From Candidatus Tectomicrobia bacterium (lineage in GTDB: Bacteria; UBA8248), in the NCBI GenBank assembly GCA_016192135.1, contig JACPUR010000001.1, forward strand, positions 315,840-379,839: a stretch of DNA of 64,000 bases, given 5' to 3'. The number at the start of each line of letters is the position of its first letter. Within the stretch, counting starts at the first letter, position 1. The notes below the pieces were generated by a model that saw only the letters and a program-made list of their open reading frames with translations, ran no database searches and had not been told where the DNA came from. The position numbers and the translations under genes are program-made. Shown piece by piece: positions 8,199 through 16,267 of the stretch.

Positions 8199-10792
8199 AT
8201 ATTCGAGTTGTCCCCGTTATTTTCGGCGAGAATCACTCCCTCGCCCTTCTCCTTCAAAACGCGCAGAAGCTTGCCGGCCGCCGCCGCGCAATCGCGCAGG
8301 ACGGCCGCCCCCAGAAAGAAAGCGCTCGTCCCCAGGATGCCCGCCGCCAGGTACGCCCCCTCCCGGGCCGCCTCGAGCCCGAGCAGGGCCAGCAGGCCGC
8401 CCAGGGCGGCGCCCCCGGCCGAAGGCCTGGGCCAGATGCGGAAGCGGAAGAGCTGTTTTCCGGCTCCGTGCTCCTCCACCGCCGTCCGCAAGCGGACCCC
8501 GCCCAGCAGGCCGCCCCGGACCTCGAGATCCCACCGGTCGAATTCTCCCCCCGGCAGCACCTGGGCCCGGGCCTTCCGCAAGCCGTTCATGAGGGACTTC
8601 AACATATCATCCAGGGCGCACCAGCGCTCCCGCCAGAGTGAGACCCGCCGGGGCCCCGGCAGGGCGAGGCAGGCGAGCCGGGCCGAGCGCCAGGGGGTCA
8701 AGCCGAAGGCCAGCCGGCCCCACAGGCGCGCCAGGGGCTGCATCAGATGGAGGTACATGGTCAGCCCTTGGCGCTTCCATCGCTCCTCCCGGGTCCCGAA
8801 GTGCGAGCGGGCGGCGCTCAGGGCGGCCTGGCCCAGCGCCGTCAGCACCGCCAAGGCCAGGGGCACGCCCGCCCACAGGAGGAGCGGCCGCCAGAGCAGG
8901 CCGAGGAGGGTCATGCATCCGAGCAGGGCGGTGATCAGGTACCACTCCGGCATGAGGGTGAGGCACGCGAGGGGCGCCGGGGAGGGCTTGTAGAGCGACT
9001 GGAAGGGGGCGCTCCCCCACACCCCGTGGAACACCCGGCTCCGCAGGGACGAGAGATGCTGGATCAGCCCCTGTCCATAGATGCGGCCCGCCCACATCGC
9101 GTGGCCCGCGGCGTTGTACTTCTCGGGCCACTTCCGCTCGAGCATGGCCTCGGCCTTCCCGTAGCCCTTCTGCTGGCGCCAGTAGGCCCGGACGGCGTTC
9201 CGCCGGTGGTGCCACACCATCGCGGCCGGATGGAAGCCGATGGTCCAGCCGCGCTCCTGGATACGCCAGCAGAGGTCCACGTCGTCTCCCGCCACGCGGA
9301 ACTGCGTGTCGAAGCCGCCCACCGCCTCGAGCGCGGCGCGGCGGAAGGCCATGTTGCATCCCGGGATGTGCTCGGCCACGCTGTCGGTCAGGAGGACGTG
9401 GTTGGGGCCGCCGGGCGCGTTGGCGACGCAGTCGGCCACCAGGCCGTCCTCCGCCGGCGGCAGGTTCGGGCCGCCGACGGCGGCGTGCCCGGTCCGCAGG
9501 AAGGTCGCCGCGAGATAGGTCAGCCAGTGCGGGTCGGGCCGGGCGTCGTCGTCGATGTAGGCCACGATCTCGCCCGCGGCGTTTTGCCAGCCCGTGTTGC
9601 GGGCGCTGGAGAGGCCCCGGTTCTCGGTGCGGATGAGGCGGAAGGCGGGGAAGCCAGAGGCGATCCGGGCGGTGGCGTCCGTGGAGCCGTCGTCCACCAC
9701 GATCACCTCGTACTCGCCCGGGTAGTCGAGCGCCTGGAGCCCCTCGAGGGTGTCGCGGATGGTGCGGCCTCCGTTGTAGGAGCACACCACCACCGAGGCC
9801 CTGGGCCAGGGGAGCGACGCCTGGAAGGGGGCCTCCTCGAACGCCTGCCGGACGGAGAGCAGGGCCCGCTTGGGCTCCCGCTCCCGGGTGGTCAGGCCGA
9901 AGTCCCAGTCCTCGATGTCGAAGCCGCCGCGGTACCACTCGTCCGTCCAGGAGAAGACGAAGGCGCCGGCGCAGCCTCCTTCGAAGGAGGCGCGCACCTG
10001 CCACTCGAGCGCCTGGGCCTGAGCCTTCTCCCCGTTGCGGCGGCTGTCCAGGCCGATCTCGGCCATGACCAGGGGGCGATCGCCCGCCAGGTTGTGCAGC
10101 CGGGCGAGGTAGGCCTCGTAGGTCTCCCGCCGCTCCAGGTAGACGTTGAACGTGACGAAATCGAGGAAGGGGAGCTCCAGGTATTCCGTCGTGGGATAGT
10201 TGACGTAGGTGACGAGCCCGTCCGGGTCCTCCGCCTTGACGGTTTCATAGAGCCGGCGGATGAAACGCTCGACCTTCCGGCGGCCGTGCCAGCGGACGAT
10301 GGGGGCGGGAATCTCGTTCCCCACCGTGTAGCAAAGAAGGGCCGGGTGTCCGGCCAGCTTCCTCGCCTCCGAGCGCATGCGGTCAATGATGGACCAGGCC
10401 GTCTTGCGGCTGTCCAGGAAGGTGACGTGCTGCTCCCAGGGAAGGCCGGCCATCACGTAGAGGCCGTGGCGCAGGGCCAGATCCAGCATCCACCTGGGCG
10501 GGACGGTGTAGGTCCGGACGGCGTTCAGGCCGTTCGCGGCCATCATGGCGAAGTCCCGCTCCGCCGCCTCGGGGCGGTGGAACTCGTTGCCGTAGGCGTC
10601 GGGGCGGAAGGTACCGTAGGTCACCCCGCGCACCCAGAGCTTGCGGCCCCCGGCGCAGAGGAACTTCCCGCGCGCCTCCGGGCGGCCTGCGCCTTCGATG
10701 GCTTGGGAGGGCGGGGCGGCGAGCGCAACTCCGGCGGCGGAATGGCCGTTCCCTTCCGCCGCCGCGGCCATATGGGTTTCTTCAGGTCTCAT
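8195..10792 (-). CDS. Glycosidase-like TIM barrel fused to a membrane GT2 glycosyltransferase
   Basis: An 865-residue two-enzyme fusion. Residues about 40-320 form a (beta/alpha)8 domain like the catalytic part of GH2/GH5-type glycosidases, with GVTYGTF, the acid/base motif VGNEI near 167 and a second catalytic glutamate in MAEIGLDS near 243. Residues about 333-600 are a GT2 domain with VVVCSYNGG, VVDDGST, the metal-binding YIDDDARPD, GGFDTQF and AGDDVDLCWR. The remaining part has hydrophobic segments (PEWYLITALLGCMTLLGLLW and two more near the C-terminus). It may both trim and extend one glycan at the membrane. It starts 19 bp after galE and overlaps the exporter gene. Confidence 0.85.
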   Translation of the reverse strand: MRPEETHMAAAAEGNGHSAAGVALAAPPSQAIEGAGRPEARGKFLCAGGRKLWVRGVTYGTFRPDAYGNEFHRPEAAERDFAMMAANGLNAVRTYTVPPRWMLDLALRHGLYVMAGLPWEQHVTFLDSRKTAWSIIDRMRSEARKLAGHPALLCYTVGNEIPAPIVRWHGRRKVERFIRRLYETVKAEDPDGLVTYVNYPTTEYLELPFLDFVTFNVYLERRETYEAYLARLHNLAGDRPLVMAEIGLDSRRNGEKAQAQALEWQVRASFEGGCAGAFVFSWTDEWYRGGFDIEDWDFGLTTREREPKRALLSVRQAFEEAPFQASLPWPRASVVVCSYNGGRTIRDTLEGLQALDYPGEYEVIVVDDGSTDATARIASGFPAFRLIRTENRGLSSARNTGWQNAAGEIVAYIDDDARPDPHWLTYLAATFLRTGHAAVGGPNLPPAEDGLVADCVANAPGGPNHVLLTDSVAEHIPGCNMAFRRAALEAVGGFDTQFRVAGDDVDLCWRIQERGWTIGFHPAAMVWHHRRNAVRAYWRQQKGYGKAEAMLERKWPEKYNAAGHAMWAGRIYGQGLIQHLSSLRSRVFHGVWGSAPFQSLYKPSPAPLACLTLMPEWYLITALLGCMTLLGLLWRPLLLWAGVPLALAVLTALGQAALSAARSHFGTREERWKRQGLTMYLHLMQPLARLWGRLAFGLTPWRSARLACLALPGPRRVSLWRERWCALDDMLKSLMNGLRKARAQVLPGGEFDRWDLEVRGGLLGGVRLRTAVEEHGAGKQLFRFRIWPRPSAGGAALGGLLALLGLEAAREGAYLAAGILGTSAFFLGAAVLRDCAAAAGKLLRVLKEKGEGVILAENNGDNSNI

Positions 10793-10811
10793 CGAGGGTT
10801 CCGCGGCGGCG

Positions 10812-11834
10812 TCAACGAGCGTGGGAGCCGTTTACCGCCAGGCATGGCGCCAGCGTATTCGCCGGGCCGGTATGCCACGCCCAGGCCGTCTGGACGATGG
10901 TCCGCAGATCGGCGAAAAGCGGTTTCCAGCCGAGAACCTGGCCGGCCCGGGACGGATCGGCGACCAGGATGGCGGGGTCGCCCTCCCGGCGGGGCGCGGT
11001 CCGCAGGGGCAGCTCGTGGCCGCTCAGGCGCTCGACCGCGCGGATGACGTCCAGCACGGTGTGGCCGTTGCCGGTGCCCAAGTTGAGCGGGGTGCTCTCG
11101 CCGCCGGCCAGGAGGTACTCGAGGGCCTTCACGTGGGCGTCGGCCAGGTCGCAGACGTGGATGTAGTCGCGCATGGCCGTGCCGTCGGGGGTGGGGTAGT
11201 CCGTGCCGAAAATCTCGACCTGCGGGCGGAGCCCCAGGGCGGCCTGGATCACCAGGGGGATGAGGTGAGTCTCGGGATCATGGTGCTCGCCGATCTCCCC
11301 CTCCGGGTCGGCGCCCGCCGCGTTGAAGTAGCGGAGCGCCGTCCAGCGGAAGCCGTGGACCTCGCCGTACCAGCGCAAGGCCTTCTCGGCCATGAGCTTG
11401 GTTTCGCCGTAGGGATTGATGGGCGCCTGCGGTTCGCTCTCCTGGATGGGGATGCGGGAGGGGATGCCGTAGGTGGCGCACGAGGAGGAGAAGACGATGT
11501 TTCTCACCCCCGTCTCGCGCATGGCCTCGAGGAGGTTCAGTGTGTTGATCACGTTATTGCTGAAATACTTGCCGGCGGCGCGCATGGACTCGCCGACGTA
11601 GGCGTAGGCGGCGAAATGGATGACGGCCTTGATGCAGTATTCGCGCAGGGCCCGCCTCAGGATGGCGGAATCGGCCAGATCCCCCTCCACGAAGGAGCCC
11701 CACTTCACGGCCCAGCGGTTCCCGTTGACGAGGTTGTCGTACACGACCGGTTGATATCCCGCGCGCGACAGAAGCTTGCACGTATGGCTGCCGATGAATC
11801 CCGCGCCACCTGTGACCAGAATTGCCGGATTCAT
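10812..11834 (-). CDS. galE: UDP-glucose 4-epimerase
   Basis: A 340-residue extended short-chain dehydrogenase. The NAD-binding GGAGFIGSHT lies at residues 8-17, the catalytic serine region is FSSSCATYG and the active-site YGETK follows. The GalE-type C-terminus includes GTDYPTPDGTAMRDYIHV. It interconverts UDP-glucose and UDP-galactose (or the N-acetylated forms) and supplies nucleotide-sugars to the downstream glycosyltransferases. It is the first gene of the leftward operon, with a Shine-Dalgarno AAGGAG upstream of its ATG. A C-terminal tail of about 15 residues beyond the family core is not conserved-looking. Confidence 0.9.
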   Translation of the reverse strand: MNPAILVTGGAGFIGSHTCKLLSRAGYQPVVYDNLVNGNRWAVKWGSFVEGDLADSAILRRALREYCIKAVIHFAAYAYVGESMRAAGKYFSNNVINTLNLLEAMRETGVRNIVFSSSCATYGIPSRIPIQESEPQAPINPYGETKLMAEKALRWYGEVHGFRWTALRYFNAAGADPEGEIGEHHDPETHLIPLVIQAALGLRPQVEIFGTDYPTPDGTAMRDYIHVCDLADAHVKALEYLLAGGESTPLNLGTGNGHTVLDVIRAVERLSGHELPLRTAPRREGDPAILVADPSRAGQVLGWKPLFADLRTIVQTAWAWHTGPANTLAPCLAVNGSHAR

Positions 11835-12431
11835 TTCCGAAGAACTCCTTTTCGCCTTCCAATCCCATCCGGCGGCCCGTCTCCAGATTGGAGCCGGACT
11901 TTTGCCCGCCGGGCCCCAGTGGCCTGAGAGGATGGGCGACGGTTTGTAGACTGCGTTTAGCGGCTGATGAACGTGAGGCGGCTGTCTACACGGGAGGGCT
12001 CAGAGCGCCGCGCAGGAGTAGGCGGGAAAAGGAGAGAATCTTTCCAAGGCGGTGCATAAAAGCCTTCAAACTCCCCCAGGAGGACGACGAATTCCACGAC
12101 CCTTTGTCGCCCATTCGCCGTTTTCCGCCCTTCGAATTGGGCGCCTCCAGATACTCCTGGCGGGACTAAAAGTCAATACTTTCAAGTTCCATTGGAGCGG
12201 GGCGACCCCACGCCGCCCGCCTTACTGGTGTAGCAATCGATCAGCCGCCGGGAAAAGTTCCCCCGGATGTTCTGGATGGGCGGAACCGCCCGTCCGGGGC
12301 ACCATCATACTGCGAGTCCGGACGAAAAACGAGAGGATAATATTACTGAAAAGAAAGCAGGGAAAAGTACCGAAAATCGGACGAAATTTAGGGCGGGAAC
12401 CTTACAGACTCAGTAATTTCCGGGCCAAAAT
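11835..12431. other. Long intergenic region upstream of galE
   Basis: No convincing gene; the open frames here lack codon character and ribosome sites. It contains inverted repeats: TGTAGAC at 11945-11951 with GTCTACA at 11984-11990, and GGGCGG/CCGCCC at 12278-12291. The part 12300-12420 is markedly AT-rich (for example GGATAATATTACTG). It should contain the galE operon promoter and may be a transfer boundary. Confidence 0.4.
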
Positions 12432-12533
12432 CTAATACCGGCGTCTTCGAATTCGCTCGGAGGCGCGGGCCAAATCCCACTGCAGGACAGCCACCAGGCC
12501 AGCCACCGCCATGAGGATCAGTACGGGCGCCAT
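12432..12533 (-). CDS. Small single-span membrane protein (33 aa)
   Basis: A short reading frame encoding a hydrophobic N-terminus (MAPVLILMAVAGLVAVLQW) followed by a highly basic tail ending ERIRRRRY. It is preceded by a near-perfect ribosome site GGAGGGG five bases before the ATG, and about 55 bp further upstream there is a TATAAT box. This layout, a single membrane helix with a positive C-terminal cytoplasmic tail, is typical of small bitopic membrane proteins. No family is recognised. It stands alone between divergent transcription units. Existence rests on the ribosome site, promoter and protein character together. Confidence 0.5.
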   Translation of the reverse strand: MAPVLILMAVAGLVAVLQWDLARASERIRRRRY

Positions 12534-12587
12534 GATCCCCTCCAATTGCGCCAAGGGGGCGCATGATGGTGTAGGTGCTAAGCCTGA

Positions 12588-12593
12588 ATTATA
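12588..12593 (-). promoter_or_regulatory. -10 box for the small membrane protein gene
   Basis: A perfect TATAAT on the minus strand, about 55 bp upstream of the 12533 start. No good -35 hexamer is visible at 16-18 bp (the sequence reads like ACTGCC). Confidence 0.4.
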
Positions 12594-12774
12594 GACAGCC
12601 GGCGGTCCGAGGCAGTGACGCGAGTCACAGGACCGGCCTCTATCTCATTGATTTTATTGTCGCAAAATGCGATGCCGCCCCTGCAATCCTAGCGGTCCGG
12701 AAGGATGTGGTAGAGTCTTTCCCCATCCCGTTGTGGCCTATCGGCACGAAGCGTCTATTCCTGGAGGGGGCGCG

Positions 12775-13746
12775 ATGATCAAATTCGACATGGCTCCGGC
12801 CGCCCGGAAGCTGGTGGACCACGTCATGGCCGTCAAGGCCGGGGAGAAGGCCCTCATCGTCACCGACTCGGGCCGCTCCCCCCGCATCACCGAGGCCCTC
12901 GCCCACGCCATCGCCGGGACCGGGGCCAGGCTCGCCATCGTCGAGATGGCCCCCCACGCCATGGGGGGCGTGGACCCCCCCGCCCACGTCACCGCCGCCG
13001 TCCAGGCCTCGGACGTGGTCTTCTTCCAGACCACCTCGGCCACCTTCCACACCGACACCATGCGGAATGCGCTTGCGGGGGGCACCCGCACCCTCGAGAT
13101 GTGGGGGTTCGAGGAGGAGATGATGGCGGCGGGCCCCCTCGGGGTGGACTACGCCGAGATGGAGCGCGTCACCGCCGCCCTGGCCGGGCGGATGACGAAG
13201 GGCCGGAGGGGGCGCTTCATCACCCCCGAGGGCACCGACTTCTCCTTCTCCATGGAGGGGCGCCCCGGCCTGGGCCTCCTCCAGCTCGCCCGCAACCCCG
13301 GCGAGCACTGTGCCTGCCCGGGCGGGGAGGCCGCCGTCTGCCCCGTCATGGGCTCGGCGGAGGGGGTGATGGCCAATCCCTTCTCCATCGAGCACCGGGC
13401 GCTCGGCTTCGTCGCGGAGCCCATGCGCATCGAGGTGCGGGGCGGCCGGGCGCACTCCGTCACCGGCAGCCCCGCCGGGGAGCGCTTCTGGAGCTGCATC
13501 GCCGAGGCGGGGGAAGGCGCCCGGAACGTGGCCGAGTTCTCCATCGGCACCAACAACGCCTGCCGCAAGCGCACGACCGTCCGCGAGGCCAAGAAGGCCC
13601 TCGGCACCTGCCACGTGGCCTTCGGCGACAGCCAGAGCCTGGGCGGCGAGGTCAACGCCCCCTTCCACGTGGACATGATCTACGACAACCCCACCGTCTG
13701 GATCGACGACGAGATGGTGATGCGGGACGGGAAGATATTGGTGTAG
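12775..13746 (+). CDS. M29 aminopeptidase / NicX-like metalloprotein
   Basis: A 323-residue protein of the thermophilic M29 aminopeptidase superfamily. The N-terminal pattern VKAGEKALIVTDSG and the C-terminal HVAFGDSQSLGG, APFHVDMIYD and PTVWIDDEMVMRDGKIL are characteristic. The same superfamily contains NicX, the 2,5-dihydroxypyridine dioxygenase, and the HxD in FHVD is a plausible iron-ligand pair, so either peptidase or ring-cleaving activity is possible. The start at 12775 has GGAGGGGG upstream; the frame extends further but without such a site. It is followed after 22 bp by a small dimeric-barrel protein gene, which hints at a catabolic rather than a proteolytic role. Confidence 0.7.
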   Translation: MIKFDMAPAARKLVDHVMAVKAGEKALIVTDSGRSPRITEALAHAIAGTGARLAIVEMAPHAMGGVDPPAHVTAAVQASDVVFFQTTSATFHTDTMRNALAGGTRTLEMWGFEEEMMAAGPLGVDYAEMERVTAALAGRMTKGRRGRFITPEGTDFSFSMEGRPGLGLLQLARNPGEHCACPGGEAAVCPVMGSAEGVMANPFSIEHRALGFVAEPMRIEVRGGRAHSVTGSPAGERFWSCIAEAGEGARNVAEFSIGTNNACRKRTTVREAKKALGTCHVAFGDSQSLGGEVNAPFHVDMIYDNPTVWIDDEMVMRDGKILV

Positions 13747-13768
13747 GGCGCAAGGGAAAGGGAGGCTC

Positions 13769-14062
13769 ATGCACTCGCGCATCGGCATCTGGGAAGGCTC
13801 GCCCGAGGAGCTGGAGCGCTGGATCGCGCGCTCCCGGGAGCAGGTCAAGCCCGACATCCAAAAGGACCCCGGCCTCGCCGCCGCCTATTGGCTCGTGGAT
13901 CGCTCGAGGGGCCGGGGCATGATCGTCACCCTCTGGGAGAGCCGGGAGGCCATGGAGGCGAGCGAGCAGGCCCGCCTCAAGCGCCAGTCCGGCACCACCG
14001 CCGCCACCGGCGCCCGGGTGGCGACCGAGCGCTACAAGGTGGTGGACTCGCTCGTCATGTGA
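13769..14062 (+). CDS. Dimeric alpha-beta barrel protein, monooxygenase-like
   Basis: A 97-residue protein with the pattern of ABM/ferredoxin-like dimeric barrels: a first strand (HSRIGIWEG), an amphipathic helix with EELERWIARSREQV, strands GLAAAYWLVDR and MIVTLWESREAME, and a C-terminal strand RYKVVDSLV. Such proteins are small monooxygenases or ligand-binding partners. It sits 22 bp after the M29/NicX-like gene in the same direction, with GGGAGG before the ATG, so the two probably form an operon. The specific reaction is unknown. Confidence 0.6.
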   Translation: MHSRIGIWEGSPEELERWIARSREQVKPDIQKDPGLAAAYWLVDRSRGRGMIVTLWESREAMEASEQARLKRQSGTTAATGARVATERYKVVDSLVM

Positions 14063-14109
14063 AACGGGAAAAGGGCATTCTGAACGAGCCTTGGGGTGAT
14101 GTGTCTTTT

Positions 14110-14137
14110 GTAGGGGCGAGGCATGCCTCGCCCCTAC
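14110..14137. repeat. Perfect 28-bp palindrome, REP-like
   Basis: GTAGGGGCGAGGC reads into its exact reverse complement GCCTCGCCCCTAC around a central AT. It lies between two genes and looks like the mobile REP/BIME-type palindromes scattered in bacterial genomes. Confidence 0.8.
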
Positions 14138-14169
14138 GGACCAAACCGGATTCCGGCAAGGAGTTCGTC

Positions 14170-14373
14170 ATGCTCCGCCACGCGCCGAAGATCGCCCTGG
14201 GCGGCCTCCTCGCCCTTCTCCTGGGGGCCGGGCTCATCCTCGCCATCATGGGGGGCCTGCTCCCGTCCGGGGAGCACCACCGCCTCGTGCGGCTGGGCGT
14301 GGTCCTCTTCCTGGGCGGGCAGGGGCTCCTCGTCGCGGGCCTGGCGGCCTGGGCGGCGCGGAAGGTGATGTAA
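14170..14373 (+). CDS. Small two-helix membrane protein
   Basis: A 67-residue protein with two hydrophobic segments (about residues 9-30, ALGGLLALLLGAGLILAIMG, and 42-62, LGVVLFLGGQGLLVAGLAAW) separated by a polar turn SGEHHR. A Shine-Dalgarno AAGGAG lies seven bases before the ATG. The gene ends two bases from the convergent alcohol dehydrogenase gene. No family is recognised and neither neighbour suggests a partner. Confidence 0.55.
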   Translation: MLRHAPKIALGGLLALLLGAGLILAIMGGLLPSGEHHRLVRLGVVLFLGGQGLLVAGLAAWAARKVM

Positions 14374-14375
14374 GC

Positions 14376-15473
14376 CTATCTCTCCGGCAGCCGGATCACC
14401 GACCGCAGCGTCTCGCCGCGCTCCATGGCCTCGAAGGCGGGCTCGGCGTCCTCGAGCCCGATGACCTTGGTGACCATCCGGTCGAGATCGAGCTCCCCCG
14501 TCTCGTACCAGTGCGCGAGGAGGGGGAAGTCCCGCGAGGGCAGGCAGTCCCCGTACCAGCTCACCCGCAGCGCCCCGCCCAGCCCGAAGAACCGCTGGAT
14601 CGGAAGCTCCATCTTCATCGTGGCGTCCGGCACCCCGATGAGCACCGCCGTCCCCGCCAGGTCGCGCGACCAGAGGGCCTGGAGGAGGGTCTTGGGCGTC
14701 CCCACGGCCTCGAAGGCGTAGTCCACCCCGAGGCCGCCGGTCAGGCGCTTGATCTCCTCGACCGGGTCCCCCTTGGTGGCGTCCACCACGTCGGTCGCCC
14801 CGAACTCCTTGGCCCAGGCCAGCTTGTTCGCGGCGATGTCCACCCCGATGATGCGCCCGGCGCGGGCGAGCCGGGCCCCCTGGATGACGCTGCAGCCCAC
14901 CCCCCCGCAGCCGAATATGGCCACCGTGCTCCCCCGCCGCACGCCCGCGGTGTAGAGGGCGGCGCCGACCCCCGTCATGACGCCGCAGCCGATGAGGCAG
15001 GCCTGCTCGGGCGGGCACGACGGAGGCACGGGGACGGCCTGCCTCGCCGCCACCACGGTGTGGGTGCAGAAGGTGCCGATGCCGATGGAGGGGCTGAGCC
15101 TGGCGCCGTCTTTTTTCGCGAACATCCGGGGCTGGGCGTTCAGGCTCGCGGCGCAGAGGTGAGGCCGGCCGATGGCGCAGAAGCGGCAGCTCCCGCAGGG
15201 CGCCCGCCAGGCCAGCACCACGTAGTCCCCTTTCTTGAGGCCCGTCACCCCGGGGCCCACCTCCTCCACGATCCCCGCCCCCTCGTGCCCCAGGAGGTAG
15301 GGGAAGTCGTCCCCGATCTTCCCGAGCTTGTAATGGAGGTCGGTGTGGCAGACGCCGCTCGCCTGCACCCGCACGAGCACCTCGCCCGGGCCCGGCGCCT
15401 CGACGACGATCTCCTCCACCTCGCAGCGCGCGCCCGCCTTCCTGGAAATCACGCCGTGGCCGGTGATGGACAT
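14376..15473 (-). CDS. Zinc-dependent alcohol dehydrogenase, class III-like
   Basis: A 365-residue medium-chain dehydrogenase. The catalytic zinc ligands appear as GVCHTDLHY and LLGHEGAGIVEEVGPGV plus the later GCGVMTG cysteine. The structural zinc cluster has four cysteines in CGSCRFCAIGRPHLC, and the Rossmann motif is FGCGGVGC. It oxidises an alcohol or a thiol adduct with NAD(P). Class III enzymes often act on S-hydroxymethyl thiols, but that cannot be fixed here. It is the last gene of a leftward group led by a LysR regulator, with a CMD-family gene between them, and convergent with the small membrane protein gene. Confidence 0.85.
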   Translation of the reverse strand: MSITGHGVISRKAGARCEVEEIVVEAPGPGEVLVRVQASGVCHTDLHYKLGKIGDDFPYLLGHEGAGIVEEVGPGVTGLKKGDYVVLAWRAPCGSCRFCAIGRPHLCAASLNAQPRMFAKKDGARLSPSIGIGTFCTHTVVAARQAVPVPPSCPPEQACLIGCGVMTGVGAALYTAGVRRGSTVAIFGCGGVGCSVIQGARLARAGRIIGVDIAANKLAWAKEFGATDVVDATKGDPVEEIKRLTGGLGVDYAFEAVGTPKTLLQALWSRDLAGTAVLIGVPDATMKMELPIQRFFGLGGALRVSWYGDCLPSRDFPLLAHWYETGELDLDRMVTKVIGLEDAEPAFEAMERGETLRSVIRLPER

Positions 15474-15578
15474 GATGGGCCTCGAATTTTGAGGGTTCTC
15501 TCAGGCGTGGCCGTGGAGGAGGCATTCTAGCGGATGGCGCGCGGAGGTGTCATTCAGGTGATTCGCGGAGGCCTACCC

Positions 15579-15621
15579 GGAATCCGCAGGGGCGGGTTTG
15601 AAACCCGTCCCTGCGGATTCC
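15579..15621. repeat. 21-bp-armed inverted repeat, REP-like
   Basis: The arms 15579-15599 and 15601-15621 are complementary with a single mismatch around one central base. The core is GGGTTTGAAACCC. It lies between two leftward genes and may also act as an mRNA 3' hairpin for the upstream CMD-family gene. Confidence 0.8.
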
Positions 15622-15636
15622 AATGGCCCGGCCCCC

Positions 15637-16188
15637 TCAATCCCTCAGCGGGGGCTTGGTCTTGTCCGGGACGTCCACCTCGAAGACGTTCAGGGCCATG
15701 GCGACGGCGGTGAAGTAGCCCACGAGCATGGTGAGCTCGACCGTCTCCTGCTCCCCGAAGTGATCGAGCGCGGCGCGGAAGCTCGCCTCGCTCACCCGGC
15801 CCCTCTCCTGAAGCTCCGAGACGAAGTCGTAGACGATCTTCTCGTCGGGCTTGAGGCCCGCCGGCCGCCGGCGCTCGAAGAGGGCGTCGATGGTTTCCTG
15901 CGCCACCCCGGCGCTCAGGGCCTGGGGGACGTGGACCTGCCATTCGTACTGGGCGGTCCAGGCCCGGGCCGTGGTCAAGACGGCGATCATCCGGAGGCGG
16001 GCGGGGATCTTGGTGACGAAGCGCATGTACTCGCCCACCTTCTGGAAGCGGTTGGCCGCCTCGGGCGCCCGCAGGAGGACCGTGAACGGCCCCATCACCT
16101 TTCCCCGCGGGCCGGCGGCGATCTCGTCGGCGACGCGGCGCTGCGCTTCGTTCATCTGCTCGTAGGTCAACATGCTCAGCCGGGCCAT
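15637..16188 (-). CDS. Carboxymuconolactone decarboxylase-family protein
   Basis: A 183-residue all-helical CMD/AhpD-like protein. Features include the conserved RLRMIAVLTTARAW helix, the QYEWQVHVPQALSAGV segment (W and H positions of the family) and a C-terminal ETVELTMLVGYFTAVAMALN helix. The CxxC of peroxidase-type AhpD proteins is absent (the site reads AWTAQYEWQVH), so a decarboxylase/lactone or structural role is more likely than alkylhydroperoxide reduction. The start was placed at MARLSMLTYEQMNEAQR; the longer frame upstream is proline/arginine-rich and not family-like. It lies 79 bp after the LysR regulator gene. Confidence 0.8.
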   Translation of the reverse strand: MARLSMLTYEQMNEAQRRVADEIAAGPRGKVMGPFTVLLRAPEAANRFQKVGEYMRFVTKIPARLRMIAVLTTARAWTAQYEWQVHVPQALSAGVAQETIDALFERRRPAGLKPDEKIVYDFVSELQERGRVSEASFRAALDHFGEQETVELTMLVGYFTAVAMALNVFEVDVPDKTKPPLRD

Positions 16189-16267
16189 GGCGCTCCTCGG
16201 GTGCTCGGGGGGGAATGAGGGCCGGCGGAGAAGATACGCGGCGGGAGGGGCCGGGACAACCGGCCGG

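Noticed and set aside
8747-11047. A 766-codon plus-strand open frame
   Set aside because: Antisense to the GH-GT2 fusion and galE; low-complexity Gly/Ala/Val/Arg product with no motifs.
12052-12435. A 127-codon plus-strand frame in the galE upstream gap
   Set aside because: Mixed base composition, no ribosome site, no recognisable fold.
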